Shown here in pieces: positions 44,545 to 54,872 of a stretch of DNA of 64,000 nt. The notes below the pieces were generated by a model that saw only the letters and a list, made by a program, of their open reading frames with translations, had not been told where the DNA came from and did no database searches. The stretch covers positions 310,001 through 374,000 of the forward strand of contig NZ_JAGGPB010000004.1 of the NCBI RefSeq assembly GCF_018614055.1, written 5' to 3'. The DNA is from Streptomyces sp. ISL-98. GTDB taxonomy: Bacteria; Actinomycetota; Actinomycetes; Streptomycetales; Streptomycetaceae. A program made the position numbers and the translations under genes. Positions within the stretch are counted from its first letter, which is position 1. Each line of letters begins with the position of its first letter.

Positions 44545-47500
44545 ATGACCCTCGAATCCCCCACCTCGATACCCGGGGCGAGACCCGCGGCCCGCATCGC
44601 GCTCGCCGCCGGCCTGGTCGCCGCGCTGTGCGCGGCCGCACCGGTATCCGCCGTCGCGGCCGCCGCCGACGACCCGTGGGTCACGCCGCCGGTCGCCAAG
44701 TCCGCCGCCGCGAAGCTCGGTTCCGCCGACGCGGAGGTGCTCGCCGAGGCGCAGGCCGACGGCACGAAGAACGTCACGCTGATGGTCGCGACCGCGCCCG
44801 GCGCGACCGAGCGCGTCGCGCAGCAGCTCGACGCCGTACAGGGCGGCGTGGTCGGCCGTACGGACGACAAGCTCGGCTACGTACGCGCCACCCTGCCCAC
44901 CGGCAAGGCGGACGCGGCCATCAAGGCCGCCTCGAAGCTCACCGACGTACACGGCATCGACCTCAAGCAGGTCATCGAGCTGGACGACCCGACCCCGGCG
45001 GCGGACCGCGCCAAGGGTGCGGCCGCCGGCGCCGAGGGCACGTACTCGGGCCCCGGGAAGCAGACGCCCGCGAAGAACCCGTACAACCCGTCCCACGAGA
45101 CCGGTGCCGTGGAGTTCGTGAAGGAGAACCCGAAGGCCGACGGCCGCGGGATCACCATCGGCATCCTCGACTCGGGTGTCGACCTCGGCCACCCGGCGCT
45201 CCAGAAGACCACCACCGGCGAGCGCAAGATCGTCGACTGGGTGACGGCCACCGACCCGGTCGCCGACGGCGACGGGACCTGGCGCCGGATGACGGCCGCC
45301 GTGAGCGGCCCGACCTTCACGATCGCGGACCGTACGTGGTCGGCTCCCGAAGGCAGCTACAAGTTCAACCTCTTCCGCGAGGACGCCACCAAGGGTGGCG
45401 ACATGGCGGGCGACCTGAACCGCGACGGTGACACCACCGACGTCTGGGGCGTGCTGTACGACGCCGCGTCCGGCACGGTCCGCGTCGACCTCGACAACGA
45501 CGCCGACTTCGGCGACGAAGAGGCGATGAAGCCGTACAAGGACAAGCACCAGGTCCGGTACTTCGGCAAGGACGACCCGGCGACCGAGGTCGTCGAGCAG
45601 ATCCCGTTCGTCGCCGAGATCCGCAAGGACGTCGTCTACAACGCGGCCGGCGCGAAGGCCGACTACGTCAACATCGGCATCATCGAGGGCTCGCACGGCA
45701 CGCACGTCGCCGGCATCACCGCCGCCAACAGCCTCTTCGGCGGCCGGATGAACGGCGCCGCCCCCGGCGCCAAGCTGGTCTCCTCGCGCGCCTGCACCTG
45801 GAGCGGCGGCTGCACCAACGTCGCGCTCACCGAGGGCATGATCGACCTCGTCACCAAGCGCGGTGTCGACATCGTCAACATGTCGATCGGCGGCCTGCCC
45901 GCGCTGAACGACGGCAACAACGCGCGTGCCGAGCTCTACACGCGCCTCATCGACACGTACGGCGTGCAGCTGGTCGTCTCGGCCGGCAACAGCGGCCCCG
46001 GCACCAACACCATCGGTGACCCGGCCCTCGCCGACAAGGTCATCTCGGTCGGCGCGGCCATCTCCAAGGAGACCTGGGCCGCCAACTACGGCTCGGCCGT
46101 GGAGAAGCGGTACGCCATGATGCCGTTCTCCTCGCGCGGCCCGCGCGAGGACGGTGGCTTCACGCCGACCATCACCGCGCCCGGCGCGTCCATCAACACC
46201 ACCCAGACCTGGGCGCCCGGCGGCCCGGTCGCCGAGGCGGGCTACCGGCTCCCGGCCGGCTACTCGATGCTGCAGGGCACGTCGATGTCCTCGCCGCAGG
46301 CGGCGGGCGCGAGCGCGCTGCTGCTCTCCGCGGCCAAGCAGGAGAAGATCGAGCTCACCCCGGTGAAGCTGCGCACCGCGCTGACCAGCACCGCCAACCG
46401 GATCAGCGGCGAGCAGGCGCACGAGCAGGGCTCCGGCCTGATCGACATCGTGGACGCCTGGGACGCCATCGAAGACGGCGCCACGGCACACGACTACACG
46501 GTCAAGGCTCCGGTCGACACCGCGATCGACTACGCGCTCAAGACCCCGGGCTTCGGCACCGGGCTGTACGACCGCGAAGGCGGCCTCAAGGCCGGTCAGA
46601 AGAAGACGTACGACGTGACCATCACGCGTACGAGCGGCCCGGACCGTGCGATCGAGCACGAGCTGGACTGGAAGTACAACGACGGCACGTTCCGGCTGCT
46701 CGGCGACGACGAGGTCGACCTGCCGCTGAACAAGCCGGTCACCGTCAAGGTGCAGGCGAGGCCCGGTTCGACCGGTCTGCACAGCGCCGTCCTGGAAGCG
46801 GACGACGAGCGCACCGAGGGTGTCGACAAGCAGATCCTCGCGACCGTGGTCGCCGCCAAGGATCTGGTGAAGCCGTCGTACACCTTCTCGGACTCCGGCT
46901 CGGTGCAGCGCAACAACCCGACGTCGTACTTCATCACCGTCCCCGAGGGCGCGAAGTCCCTGGAGGTCGCGCTCGGCGGTCTCGCGAAGGACAGCCAGAC
47001 CCGGTTCATCAGCATTCACCCGTACGGTGTGCCGTCCGACCCGACGTCGACGATCAACTGCTACGCGAACTACACCAACCCGGCCAACACCTGCCGCCCG
47101 GACCAGCGTTCGTACGCGAACCCGCAGGCCGGTGTGTGGGAGGTCGAGGTCGAGTCGCGTCGTACGTCGCCGCTGCTCGACAACCCGTACAAGCTGGACG
47201 TCACGGTGCTCGGCGCCGCCTTCGACCCGGCTGTGAAGACCATCCCGGAGGCCAAGGTCGGTACCCCGGCCGCGGTGGACTGGAAGGTCACCAACGGCTT
47301 CGCCGCGATCGACGGCAAGCTGACGGGCGGCTCGCTGGGCTCGTCGAAGGACGCGCGTCCTTCGATCAAGAAGGGCGAGAAGCACACCACCACGGTCACC
47401 GTCGGTGAGGGCGTCGAGCGCCTCGACGTCGCCATCGGCGGGGTCTCCGACCAGAGCGCCGACCTCGACCTCACCGTCCTCAAGGACGGGGTGCAGGTCG

Positions 47501-47838
47501 GCCAGGCCGCGGACGGCGACTCGGAGGAGGCCGTCAGCCTCAGCAAGCCCGCAGCCGGTACGTACACCATCGAGGTCGACGGTTACGCGGTCGGCGACGC
47601 CGGGACCGAGTACAACTACCGCGACGTGTACTTCGCGCCGTCGCTCGGCTCGGTCAAGGTCGACGACTCGCAGGTCGTGAAGCTGGCCAACGGCGCTTCC
47701 GCGCAGGTCAAGGCGGAGGTCGTGGTGGCCGGTGCGGCCCCCGAGGGCCGGGCCTTCTTCGGCCAGGTGCAGCTGGTGAACGCGCGCGGCACCGCCGCGG
47801 GCGTCGGCAGCGTCCAGATCGAGAAGGTCACGCCGTAA
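44545..47838 (+). CDS. Large secreted subtilisin-like serine protease (S8)
   Basis: An extracellular protease of 1097 residues. ATG 44545 is preferred over ATG 44539 because AGGG then sits six bases upstream. A signal peptide (AARIALAAGLVAALCAAAPVS) is followed by an inhibitor-like propeptide region (about 50-140). The S8 triad is Asp209 (GILDSGVDL), His384 (GSHGTHVAG) and Ser580 (GTSMSSPQAAG), with Asn in SAGNSGPG. The gap of about 175 residues between Asp and His is a large insertion, as in tripeptidyl-peptidase-like members. Beta domains follow, ending with a pre-peptidase C-terminal-like module (DLDLTVLKDGVQVG, AGTYTIEVDGY). Confidence 0.93.
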   Translation: MTLESPTSIPGARPAARIALAAGLVAALCAAAPVSAVAAAADDPWVTPPVAKSAAAKLGSADAEVLAEAQADGTKNVTLMVATAPGATERVAQQLDAVQGGVVGRTDDKLGYVRATLPTGKADAAIKAASKLTDVHGIDLKQVIELDDPTPAADRAKGAAAGAEGTYSGPGKQTPAKNPYNPSHETGAVEFVKENPKADGRGITIGILDSGVDLGHPALQKTTTGERKIVDWVTATDPVADGDGTWRRMTAAVSGPTFTIADRTWSAPEGSYKFNLFREDATKGGDMAGDLNRDGDTTDVWGVLYDAASGTVRVDLDNDADFGDEEAMKPYKDKHQVRYFGKDDPATEVVEQIPFVAEIRKDVVYNAAGAKADYVNIGIIEGSHGTHVAGITAANSLFGGRMNGAAPGAKLVSSRACTWSGGCTNVALTEGMIDLVTKRGVDIVNMSIGGLPALNDGNNARAELYTRLIDTYGVQLVVSAGNSGPGTNTIGDPALADKVISVGAAISKETWAANYGSAVEKRYAMMPFSSRGPREDGGFTPTITAPGASINTTQTWAPGGPVAEAGYRLPAGYSMLQGTSMSSPQAAGASALLLSAAKQEKIELTPVKLRTALTSTANRISGEQAHEQGSGLIDIVDAWDAIEDGATAHDYTVKAPVDTAIDYALKTPGFGTGLYDREGGLKAGQKKTYDVTITRTSGPDRAIEHELDWKYNDGTFRLLGDDEVDLPLNKPVTVKVQARPGSTGLHSAVLEADDERTEGVDKQILATVVAAKDLVKPSYTFSDSGSVQRNNPTSYFITVPEGAKSLEVALGGLAKDSQTRFISIHPYGVPSDPTSTINCYANYTNPANTCRPDQRSYANPQAGVWEVEVESRRTSPLLDNPYKLDVTVLGAAFDPAVKTIPEAKVGTPAAVDWKVTNGFAAIDGKLTGGSLGSSKDARPSIKKGEKHTTTVTVGEGVERLDVAIGGVSDQSADLDLTVLKDGVQVGQAADGDSEEAVSLSKPAAGTYTIEVDGYAVGDAGTEYNYRDVYFAPSLGSVKVDDSQVVKLANGASAQVKAEVVVAGAAPEGRAFFGQVQLVNARGTAAGVGSVQIEKVTP

Positions 47839-49197
<1,359 letters not shown>

Positions 49198-49212
49198 CCT
49201 TTCCGGCGCCTG

Positions 49213-49259
49213 TGACGGCGGGGCGGGACTCTGCGGTACGGAGTCCCGCCCCGCCGTCA
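49213..49259 (+). terminator. Terminator of asd (bidirectional with mazF)
   Basis: Perfect 19-base stem: the left arm 49213-49231 begins TGACGGCGGGGCGGG and pairs with 49241-49259 around a 9-base loop. It lies between the convergent asd and mazF genes. Confidence 0.9.
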
Positions 49260-49274
49260 TGCTCGCGAGGCGCC

Positions 49275-49622
49275 TCAGAGCGCCAGGTGCCGACGCAGCG
49301 CTGCGTCGACCTCAGCCATGCGCTGGGCAGGCACCACGCCGATGCGGTGTCGCACCCGCTCCACGGCAACCGCGCGGACTTGCTCGCACTGGGCCTTGGA
49401 GTCCTTCGCAAGGTTGCATTCCGCGGCCTGCAGCAAGACTTGGAACGGGAAGACCCGGGCGGTGTTCGAGGCCATCGGAACGACGGTGACCACGCCTCTG
49501 CCCATACGCTGCACACTCTGGTTGGCGGCGTCATTCGACACGATCACCGAGGGACGAGCCTTGTTGGCCTCGCTGCCGCGCACCGGCTCGTAGTCGATCA
49601 AGTAGATCTCACCTCTGCGCAT
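49275..49622 (-). CDS. MazF/PemK-family mRNA interferase toxin
   Basis: A ribosome-independent endoribonuclease toxin of 115 residues. The family opening is intact (MRRGEIYLIDYEPVRGSEANKARPSVIVSND). VVTVVPMASNTARVFPFQVLL is the second conserved block, and the RVRHRIGVVPAQRMAEVDAALRRHL end is typical. It overlaps the antitoxin gene by 14 bases, so the two are coupled. It is convergent with asd. Confidence 0.92.
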   Translation of the reverse strand: MRRGEIYLIDYEPVRGSEANKARPSVIVSNDAANQSVQRMGRGVVTVVPMASNTARVFPFQVLLQAAECNLAKDSKAQCEQVRAVAVERVRHRIGVVPAQRMAEVDAALRRHLAL

Positions 49623-49839
49623 CGGTCAGCCCGTCCCCGACGGTCCGGTCCCAGAACGCCGCGTCCTCGCTCGCGTCCCACTCGTCGAAAGCGGCCGCGT
49701 AGTCCGACTCCAGTTGAGAGTTGCGCAGCAGCTCGATCGCCGCATGTATCACCGCGGACCGGGACTGCGCCTCCGTCTTGGCCGCGTACGCGTCGACGAA
49801 GGTCACGTCCTCCTGCGGCAGGCTCACACTGATCTTCAT
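49609..49839 (-). CDS. MazE-type ribbon-helix-helix antitoxin
   Basis: A 76-residue antitoxin from ATG 49839 (MKISVSLPQEDVTFVDAYAAKTEAQSRSAVIHAAIELLR). The N-terminal part has the ribbon-helix-helix DNA-binding form; the acidic C-terminal half (YAAAFDEWDASEDAAFW) should wrap the toxin. A longer start at ATG 49866 is possible. The palindrome at 49850-49861 lies in the promoter/leader and could be the autoregulatory site. Confidence 0.88.
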   Translation of the reverse strand: MKISVSLPQEDVTFVDAYAAKTEAQSRSAVIHAAIELLRNSQLESDYAAAFDEWDASEDAAFWDRTVGDGLTDAQR

Positions 49840-49849
49840 ACCCTCAATA

Positions 49850-49861
49850 CTACCCGGGTAG
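49850..49861. promoter_or_regulatory. Palindrome upstream of the antitoxin gene
   Basis: CTACCCGGGTAG, a perfect 12-base palindrome, lies 10 bases before the mazE-like start, as expected for autoregulation by the MazEF complex. It also lies in the leader of the divergent aminopeptidase gene. Confidence 0.5.
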
Positions 49862-49969
49862 GACATGCCTTGCCACCCGCTCCCAGTCAGCTGCGAGCAT
49901 ACTCAGCAGCCATTACATGAACGGCGTGGAAGGATGACGAAAAACGTCACATACCGAGGAGATGACCGG

Positions 49970-52543
49970 GTGCCTGGCACGAATCTGACCCGCGAAGAGG
50001 CGCAGCAGCGGGCGAGCCTGCTCACCATTGACGCGTACGAGATCGATCTCGACCTGAGCGGCGCGCAGGAGGGCGGCACCTACCGGTCCGCGACCACTGT
50101 GCGGTTCAACTCCGCCCAGGCGGGGGCGGAGACCTTCATCGACCTGGTGGCGCCCGCCGTGCACCAGGTCGTCCTGAACGGCAAGTCGCTGGACGTCGCC
50201 GCGGTCTTCCGGGACTCCCGGATCGCGCTGAAGCACCTTCACGAGGGCCCGAACGAGCTGCAGGTCGTCGCCGACTGCGCGTACACCAACACGGGCGAGG
50301 GCCTGCACCGGTTCGTCGACCCGGTGGACCAGCAGGCGTACCTGTACACCCAGTTCGAGGTGCCGGACGCGCGGCGGGTCTTCGCCTCGTTCGAGCAGCC
50401 GGACCTGAAGGCGACGTTCCAGTTCACGGTGAAGGCGCCCGAGGGCTGGACCGTCATTTCGAACTCGCCGACGCCCGAGGCGAAGGACAACGTCTGGCGC
50501 TTCGAGCCGACGCCGCGCATTTCGACGTACATCACCGCGCTGGTCGTCGGCCCGTACCACGCGGTGCACAGCTCGTACGAGAAGGACGGGCAGAGCGTCC
50601 CGCTCGGCATCTACTGCCGCCCCTCCCTCGCCGAGTTCCTCGACGCGGACGAGATCTTCGACGTGACGCGGCAGGGCTTCGACTGGTTCCAGGAGAAGTT
50701 CGACTACGCGTACCCCTTCGCGAAGTACGACCAGCTCTTCGTGCCGGAGTTCAACGCGGGCGCGATGGAGAACGCGGGCGCGGTCACCATCCGCGACCAG
50801 TACATCTTCCGCTCGCGGACGACCGACGCGGCGTACGAGCGGCGGGCCGAGACGATCCTGCACGAGCTGGCCCACATGTGGTTCGGCGACCTCGTCACCA
50901 TGGAGTGGTGGAACGACCTGTGGCTGAACGAGTCGTTCGCCACCTACACGTCGGTCGCCTGCCAGGCGTACGCGCCGGGCTCGAAGTGGCCGCACTCGTG
51001 GACGACGTTCGCGAACGCGGAGAAGACCTGGGCGTACCGCCAGGACCAGCTCCCGTCCACGCACCCGATCATGGCCGAGATCCGTGACCTGGACGACGTG
51101 CTGGTCAACTTCGACGGCATTACGTACGCCAAGGGCGCTTCCGTACTGAAGCAGCTCGTGGCGTACGTCGGGCAGGACGAGTTCTTCCGGGGCGTGCAGG
51201 CGTACTTCAAGGCGCACGCCTTCGGCAACACGCGCCTGTCCGACCTGCTGGGCGCGCTGGAGAAGACGTCGGGCCGCGACCTGAAGACGTGGTCGAAGGC
51301 GTGGCTGGAGACGGCCGGCATCAACGTCCTGCGCCCGGAGATCGAGACGGACGCGGACGGCCATGTCACGTCCTTCGCCGTACGCCAGGAAGCGCCGCCG
51401 CTGCCCACGGGCGCCAAGGGCACCTCCACGCTGCGTCCGCACCGGATCGCGATCGGCTGTTACGACCTGGACGACGCCGGCAAGCTGGTCCGTACGAGCC
51501 GCATCGAGCTGGACATCGAGGCGGCCGAGCTGACCGAGGTCCCGTTCCCGGCGAACACCCGCCGCCCGGCGGTGATCCTCCTCAACGACGACGACCTGTC
51601 GTACGCGAAGGTGCGCCTGGACGCCGAGTCGCTGTCCACCGTCACCGCGCACATCGGTGACTTCACCGAGTCGCTGCCGCGGGCGCTGTGCTGGTCGGCC
51701 GCGTGGGACATGACCCGGGACGGCGAGCTCGCCACCCGCGACTACCTTGCGCTGGTCCTGTCGGGCATCAGCAAGGAGTCGGACATCGGCGTCGTCCAGT
51801 CGCTGCACCGCCAGGCGAAGCTGGCACTGGAGCTGTACGCGGCTCCGGAGTGGCGCGAGACGGGGCTGGCGCGGTGGACGGAGGCGACGCTGGAGCACCT
51901 GCGGGCCGCCGAGCCGGGCAGTGACCAGCAGCTGGCGTGGGCGCGGGCGTTCGCGGCGACGGCCCGCACCGACGAACAGCTGAACCTGGCCCAGGGCCTG
52001 CTGGACGGCACGGAGACCATCGAGGGTCTGGCGATGGACGCCGACATGCGCTGGGCGTTCGTGCAGCGGCTCGCGGCGACGGGACGTGCGGACGAGAAGG
52101 CGATCTCGGCGGAGCTGGAGCGCGACAGGACGTCCCAGGGCGAACTGCACGCCACGGCCGCGCGGGCGGCGCGGCCGACCGCGGAGGCGAAGGCGGAGGC
52201 GTGGGCGTCGGTCGTGGAGTCCGACAAGCTCCCGAACTCCACGCAGGAGGCGGTCATCGGCGGCTTCGTCCAGACCGACCAGCGTGAGCTGCTCGCACCG
52301 TACGCGGAGAAGTTCTTCGCGGCGGTCGAGGGCATCTGGGAGTCGCGCAGCTACGAGATGGCGCAGCAGATCGCGGTCGGCCTGTACCCGGCCATCCAGG
52401 TCTCGCAGGAGACGCTGGACGCGACGGACGCATGGCTGGCCTCGGCGGGCCCGAACGCGGCGCTGCGCCGCCTGATCTCGGAGTCCCGGTCGGGCATCGA
52501 GCGAGCACTGAAGGCACAGGCGGCGGACGCGGCGGCAGCTTAG
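49970..52543 (+). CDS. pepN: Aminopeptidase N, M1 family (copy 2, PepN)
   Basis: Major zinc aminopeptidase. GTG 49970 gives 857 residues, the length I remember for Streptomyces lividans PepN, with GAGGAG eight bases upstream. The VPGTNLTREEAQQRA opening aligns with copy 1. GAMEN is at 264-268, and HELAH at 298-302 is followed by the Glu ligand (WLNESFATY). Longer starts (ATG 49934) lack a properly spaced ribosome site. Relative to copy 1, LPTGAKGTSTLRPH is an extra loop near residue 480. A very strong terminator follows. Confidence 0.96.
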   Translation: MPGTNLTREEAQQRASLLTIDAYEIDLDLSGAQEGGTYRSATTVRFNSAQAGAETFIDLVAPAVHQVVLNGKSLDVAAVFRDSRIALKHLHEGPNELQVVADCAYTNTGEGLHRFVDPVDQQAYLYTQFEVPDARRVFASFEQPDLKATFQFTVKAPEGWTVISNSPTPEAKDNVWRFEPTPRISTYITALVVGPYHAVHSSYEKDGQSVPLGIYCRPSLAEFLDADEIFDVTRQGFDWFQEKFDYAYPFAKYDQLFVPEFNAGAMENAGAVTIRDQYIFRSRTTDAAYERRAETILHELAHMWFGDLVTMEWWNDLWLNESFATYTSVACQAYAPGSKWPHSWTTFANAEKTWAYRQDQLPSTHPIMAEIRDLDDVLVNFDGITYAKGASVLKQLVAYVGQDEFFRGVQAYFKAHAFGNTRLSDLLGALEKTSGRDLKTWSKAWLETAGINVLRPEIETDADGHVTSFAVRQEAPPLPTGAKGTSTLRPHRIAIGCYDLDDAGKLVRTSRIELDIEAAELTEVPFPANTRRPAVILLNDDDLSYAKVRLDAESLSTVTAHIGDFTESLPRALCWSAAWDMTRDGELATRDYLALVLSGISKESDIGVVQSLHRQAKLALELYAAPEWRETGLARWTEATLEHLRAAEPGSDQQLAWARAFAATARTDEQLNLAQGLLDGTETIEGLAMDADMRWAFVQRLAATGRADEKAISAELERDRTSQGELHATAARAARPTAEAKAEAWASVVESDKLPNSTQEAVIGGFVQTDQRELLAPYAEKFFAAVEGIWESRSYEMAQQIAVGLYPAIQVSQETLDATDAWLASAGPNAALRRLISESRSGIERALKAQAADAAAA

Positions 52544-52574
52544 GCATCGCCCTGTGGGGCTTGTTCCCCACGCC

Positions 52575-52617
52575 GAAACGCCGGACGGGCTGGAAAATCC
52601 AGCCCGTCCGGCGTTTC
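52575..52617. terminator. Terminator of pepN (bidirectional with alc)
   Basis: Perfect 20-base stem: GAAACGCCGGACGGGCTGGA (52575-52594) and its complement (52598-52617), 3-base loop, with T-rich outer arm CGTTTC. This is the strongest hairpin in the window. Confidence 0.95.
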
Positions 52618-52695
52618 TCCCCCGGTCCCCCCTGGTCTTACGTTGAAACCGCCCGGCGGGCAGGCGCTGTGCCGCTCCGCCCGCCGAGCGGGGGT

Positions 52696-53841
52696 CTACA
52701 GGGCGGCGCCGCCGCCCAAGTCCTCGTACCGTGCACGCAGTTCCGCCGCGCCCTGCTCCGTGAGCTCACCGTGCAGCCGCATCCGCGCCACACCGCCGTC
52801 GGGGAAGGCATCGAGCCGGACATGGGTGGCGACGGCCTGCGCCGGAAGCTTGAACCGGTGCAGCGTGTCGGGCTGGAGCTTCGTACGCGGGATGATCTCG
52901 AACCACTCGCCCGTGTCACCGTTGCGCCCGCTCAGCGCGATCCAGCCGGCCGAGTTGCCCTTGAGGTACGCCGTGTCGATCTCGACGGCACGGATCGCGC
53001 CCTGCGCGACGAGCCGGAAGCGCACCCAGTCATTGGTGTCGCGGACACGGCGACGGCGGTTCTCCCAGCCGTCGTCCATCTTGCAGGAGGTCCCGGGCAG
53101 GATGATCTGCGCCGGTGACGAGTAGAACTTGTCCGAAGCGTCCTCGTACGTACCGCCGTTGAGGATCGAGATGAGGTCGATCGTGCCGAGGAGACCGAGC
53201 CACTCGGGGTCGGGCACGACCTCGCCGTGGACACGCAGCCGGGCGACCCCGCCGTCGGGGTGCTGGCACAGCCGCACATGGGTGAAGCGCCGCTCGCAGG
53301 CGATCTCGAACCCGTTGGCGGCGTGACCGCGCACAGGCGTCAGCGGGACGATCTCCTCCCACTTCACGTCGTCGCCGAGCAGCTGCTCGGGACTGGGCGA
53401 GCCCTCCACGGACGCGGCCTGCACGCTCACCCGCTGCGGGTAGTTGCCACGGAAGTGAGCGGTGTCGACGATGATCCCGCGAATGACACCAGCCGCGCCG
53501 AGCCGCACGATGGCCCAGTCGTGGTCGTCGGGCGCGGGGAACGGCTGCGTTCCGTCGACGCCACGGCGGCGGCGGGTCTCCCAGCCGTCCATGATCTTGC
53601 CCTTGTGACCGAAGTGCTCCGGGTCGAAGACCGCGCGCTCGCGGACCAGGAGGTTCTCGCGCTCGGCGAAGAACTCGTCATTGGCGGCGATGACGCCCGC
53701 ACCCAGACGCCGGTCGGCCAGATCGACGAGCTCGGTGAAGGGAAAGTCCCCGCCCCGGTAGTCGGCGTACGGGTCGCCCCCCGTGTAGGGAGCGGCGTCG
53801 TTGGCGTGCGGGTCTTCGGGGTGCGCGTCGGTCGTCGTCAT
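52696..53841 (-). CDS. alc: Allantoicase
   Basis: Hydrolyses allantoate to ureidoglycolate and urea in purine catabolism. It has 381 residues from ATG 53841. Two tandem allantoicase domains are visible through repeated motifs: GKIMDGWETRRRR (about 93-105) and SCKMDDGWENRRRR (about 262), plus the duplicated HVRLCQHPDGGVARLRVHGE and HVRLDAFPDGGVARMRLHGE. No allantoinase or other ureide gene lies in the window, so the location is isolated. A palindrome (53859-53872) and a motif shared with the EamA promoter lie just upstream. Confidence 0.95.
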   Translation of the reverse strand: MTTTDAHPEDPHANDAAPYTGGDPYADYRGGDFPFTELVDLADRRLGAGVIAANDEFFAERENLLVRERAVFDPEHFGHKGKIMDGWETRRRRGVDGTQPFPAPDDHDWAIVRLGAAGVIRGIIVDTAHFRGNYPQRVSVQAASVEGSPSPEQLLGDDVKWEEIVPLTPVRGHAANGFEIACERRFTHVRLCQHPDGGVARLRVHGEVVPDPEWLGLLGTIDLISILNGGTYEDASDKFYSSPAQIILPGTSCKMDDGWENRRRRVRDTNDWVRFRLVAQGAIRAVEIDTAYLKGNSAGWIALSGRNGDTGEWFEIIPRTKLQPDTLHRFKLPAQAVATHVRLDAFPDGGVARMRLHGELTEQGAAELRARYEDLGGGAAL

Positions 53842-53858
53842 GCCCTGACTTTCACAGG

Positions 53859-53872
53859 CCTGACCGGTCAGG
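53859..53872. promoter_or_regulatory. Palindrome upstream of allantoicase
   Basis: CCTGACCGGTCAGG is a perfect 14-base palindrome 17 bases before the alc ATG. It overlaps the left end of the motif shared with 55890-55910. Confidence 0.5.
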
Positions 53873-53887
53873 TCCATCGAAAGTTTC
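53867..53887. promoter_or_regulatory. Motif shared by the alc and EamA leaders (copy 1)
   Basis: GTCAGGTCCATCGAA, one variable base, then GTTTC. The identical arrangement occurs at 55890-55910 upstream of the EamA gene at 54873-55820. Both lie upstream of genes on the same strand, on either side of a LysR gene. Confidence 0.5.
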
Positions 53888-53936
53888 TGGACAGCCTTTG
53901 AAGCAAACCCGAACGATCAGGTCCAAGTCCGGTCCC

Positions 53937-54845
53937 TCACCCCACCCGCGCCGCCGCCACCTCCCGCAGCGCCGCCAGTACCCGCGCCACCGCGGGCCCC
54001 GCCTCCGCCCCGCGGCGTACGGCCGCCACCACGTGGCGTTGCGGCTGGTCCGCGCTGAGTACGCGCATCACCACGCCCGTACGACGCTCCCCCGCCGCCA
54101 TCCTCGGCACCAGGGCAACGCCCATCCCCGCCTCCACCATGGCCAGGATCGCCGTCCAGCCGGCGGCGCTGTGGGCCTGTTCGGGCACGAAGCCCGCCGC
54201 CTCGCAGGCGTGCCGGGTGATCTCGGACCACGGGCCGCTCCCGCCGAAGATCCACGCCTCGCCGGAGAGGTCCGCAAGCCGCAGACCCGGCGCGGCCGCG
54301 AGCGGGTGCCCGGCCGGGAGTGCCACGTCCAGCGGGTCGGCCAGCAGCGGGAAGCGGGCGAGCTTCGGGTCGCGGGCGGTCGGGGCGTGCGCCGCCAGCG
54401 ACAGGGCGAGGTCGACGTCCCCGCCCGCCAGCAGCTCGTACGCCTCGGCGGCCTCCGCCTCCCTGACCCGCACCTCCAGCGCCGGATGTGTCGTACGGAG
54501 CCGCTGCACCGCCGGGACCACCAGCGCGGGCACGGCCGTCGAGAACGCCCCGACGCGCACCTCCCCCGCCTCCCCCTGCACGTACCCCGTCAACTCGGCG
54601 TCCGCCCGCTCCAGTTGAGCGAAGACCGCCTCCGCGTGCCGCAGGACCAGGTGGGCCGCGTCGGTCAGGCGCACCCGCCGCCCGTGCGCCTCCAGCAGAG
54701 GTACGCCGAGCTGCTTGGCGAGGTTGGACAGCTGCTGCGAAACGGCCGACGGCGTCATCATCAACGCCTCGGCCGTCGCGGTCACGGTTCCCCGGTCGCG
54801 CAGGGTGCGCAGGATCCGCAGCTTCTTGATGTCCCACTCGATCAT
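53937..54845 (-). CDS. LysR-family transcriptional regulator
   Basis: A 302-residue regulator from ATG 54845. The N-terminal helix-turn-helix is TVTATAEALMMTPSAVSQQLSN, and the effector domain follows (VRVGAFSTAVPALVVPAV, LSGEAWIFGGSGPW). It opens MIEWDIKKLRILRTLRDRGT, typical of LysR proteins that regulate adjacent exporters. It lies 27 bases downstream of the EamA gene on the same strand and upstream of allantoicase. The shared motif at 53867 and 55890 is a candidate target. Confidence 0.92.
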   Translation of the reverse strand: MIEWDIKKLRILRTLRDRGTVTATAEALMMTPSAVSQQLSNLAKQLGVPLLEAHGRRVRLTDAAHLVLRHAEAVFAQLERADAELTGYVQGEAGEVRVGAFSTAVPALVVPAVQRLRTTHPALEVRVREAEAAEAYELLAGGDVDLALSLAAHAPTARDPKLARFPLLADPLDVALPAGHPLAAAPGLRLADLSGEAWIFGGSGPWSEITRHACEAAGFVPEQAHSAAGWTAILAMVEAGMGVALVPRMAAGERRTGVVMRVLSADQPQRHVVAAVRRGAEAGPAVARVLAALREVAAARVG

Positions 54846-54872
54846 GGGGCGCAACATATCCCGCCCCTGGCC

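Noticed and set aside
44518-47385. 955-residue frame opposite the S8 protease gene
   Set aside because: Antisense of a protease with an intact Asp-His-Ser triad; Val/Arg/Asp-rich artefact.
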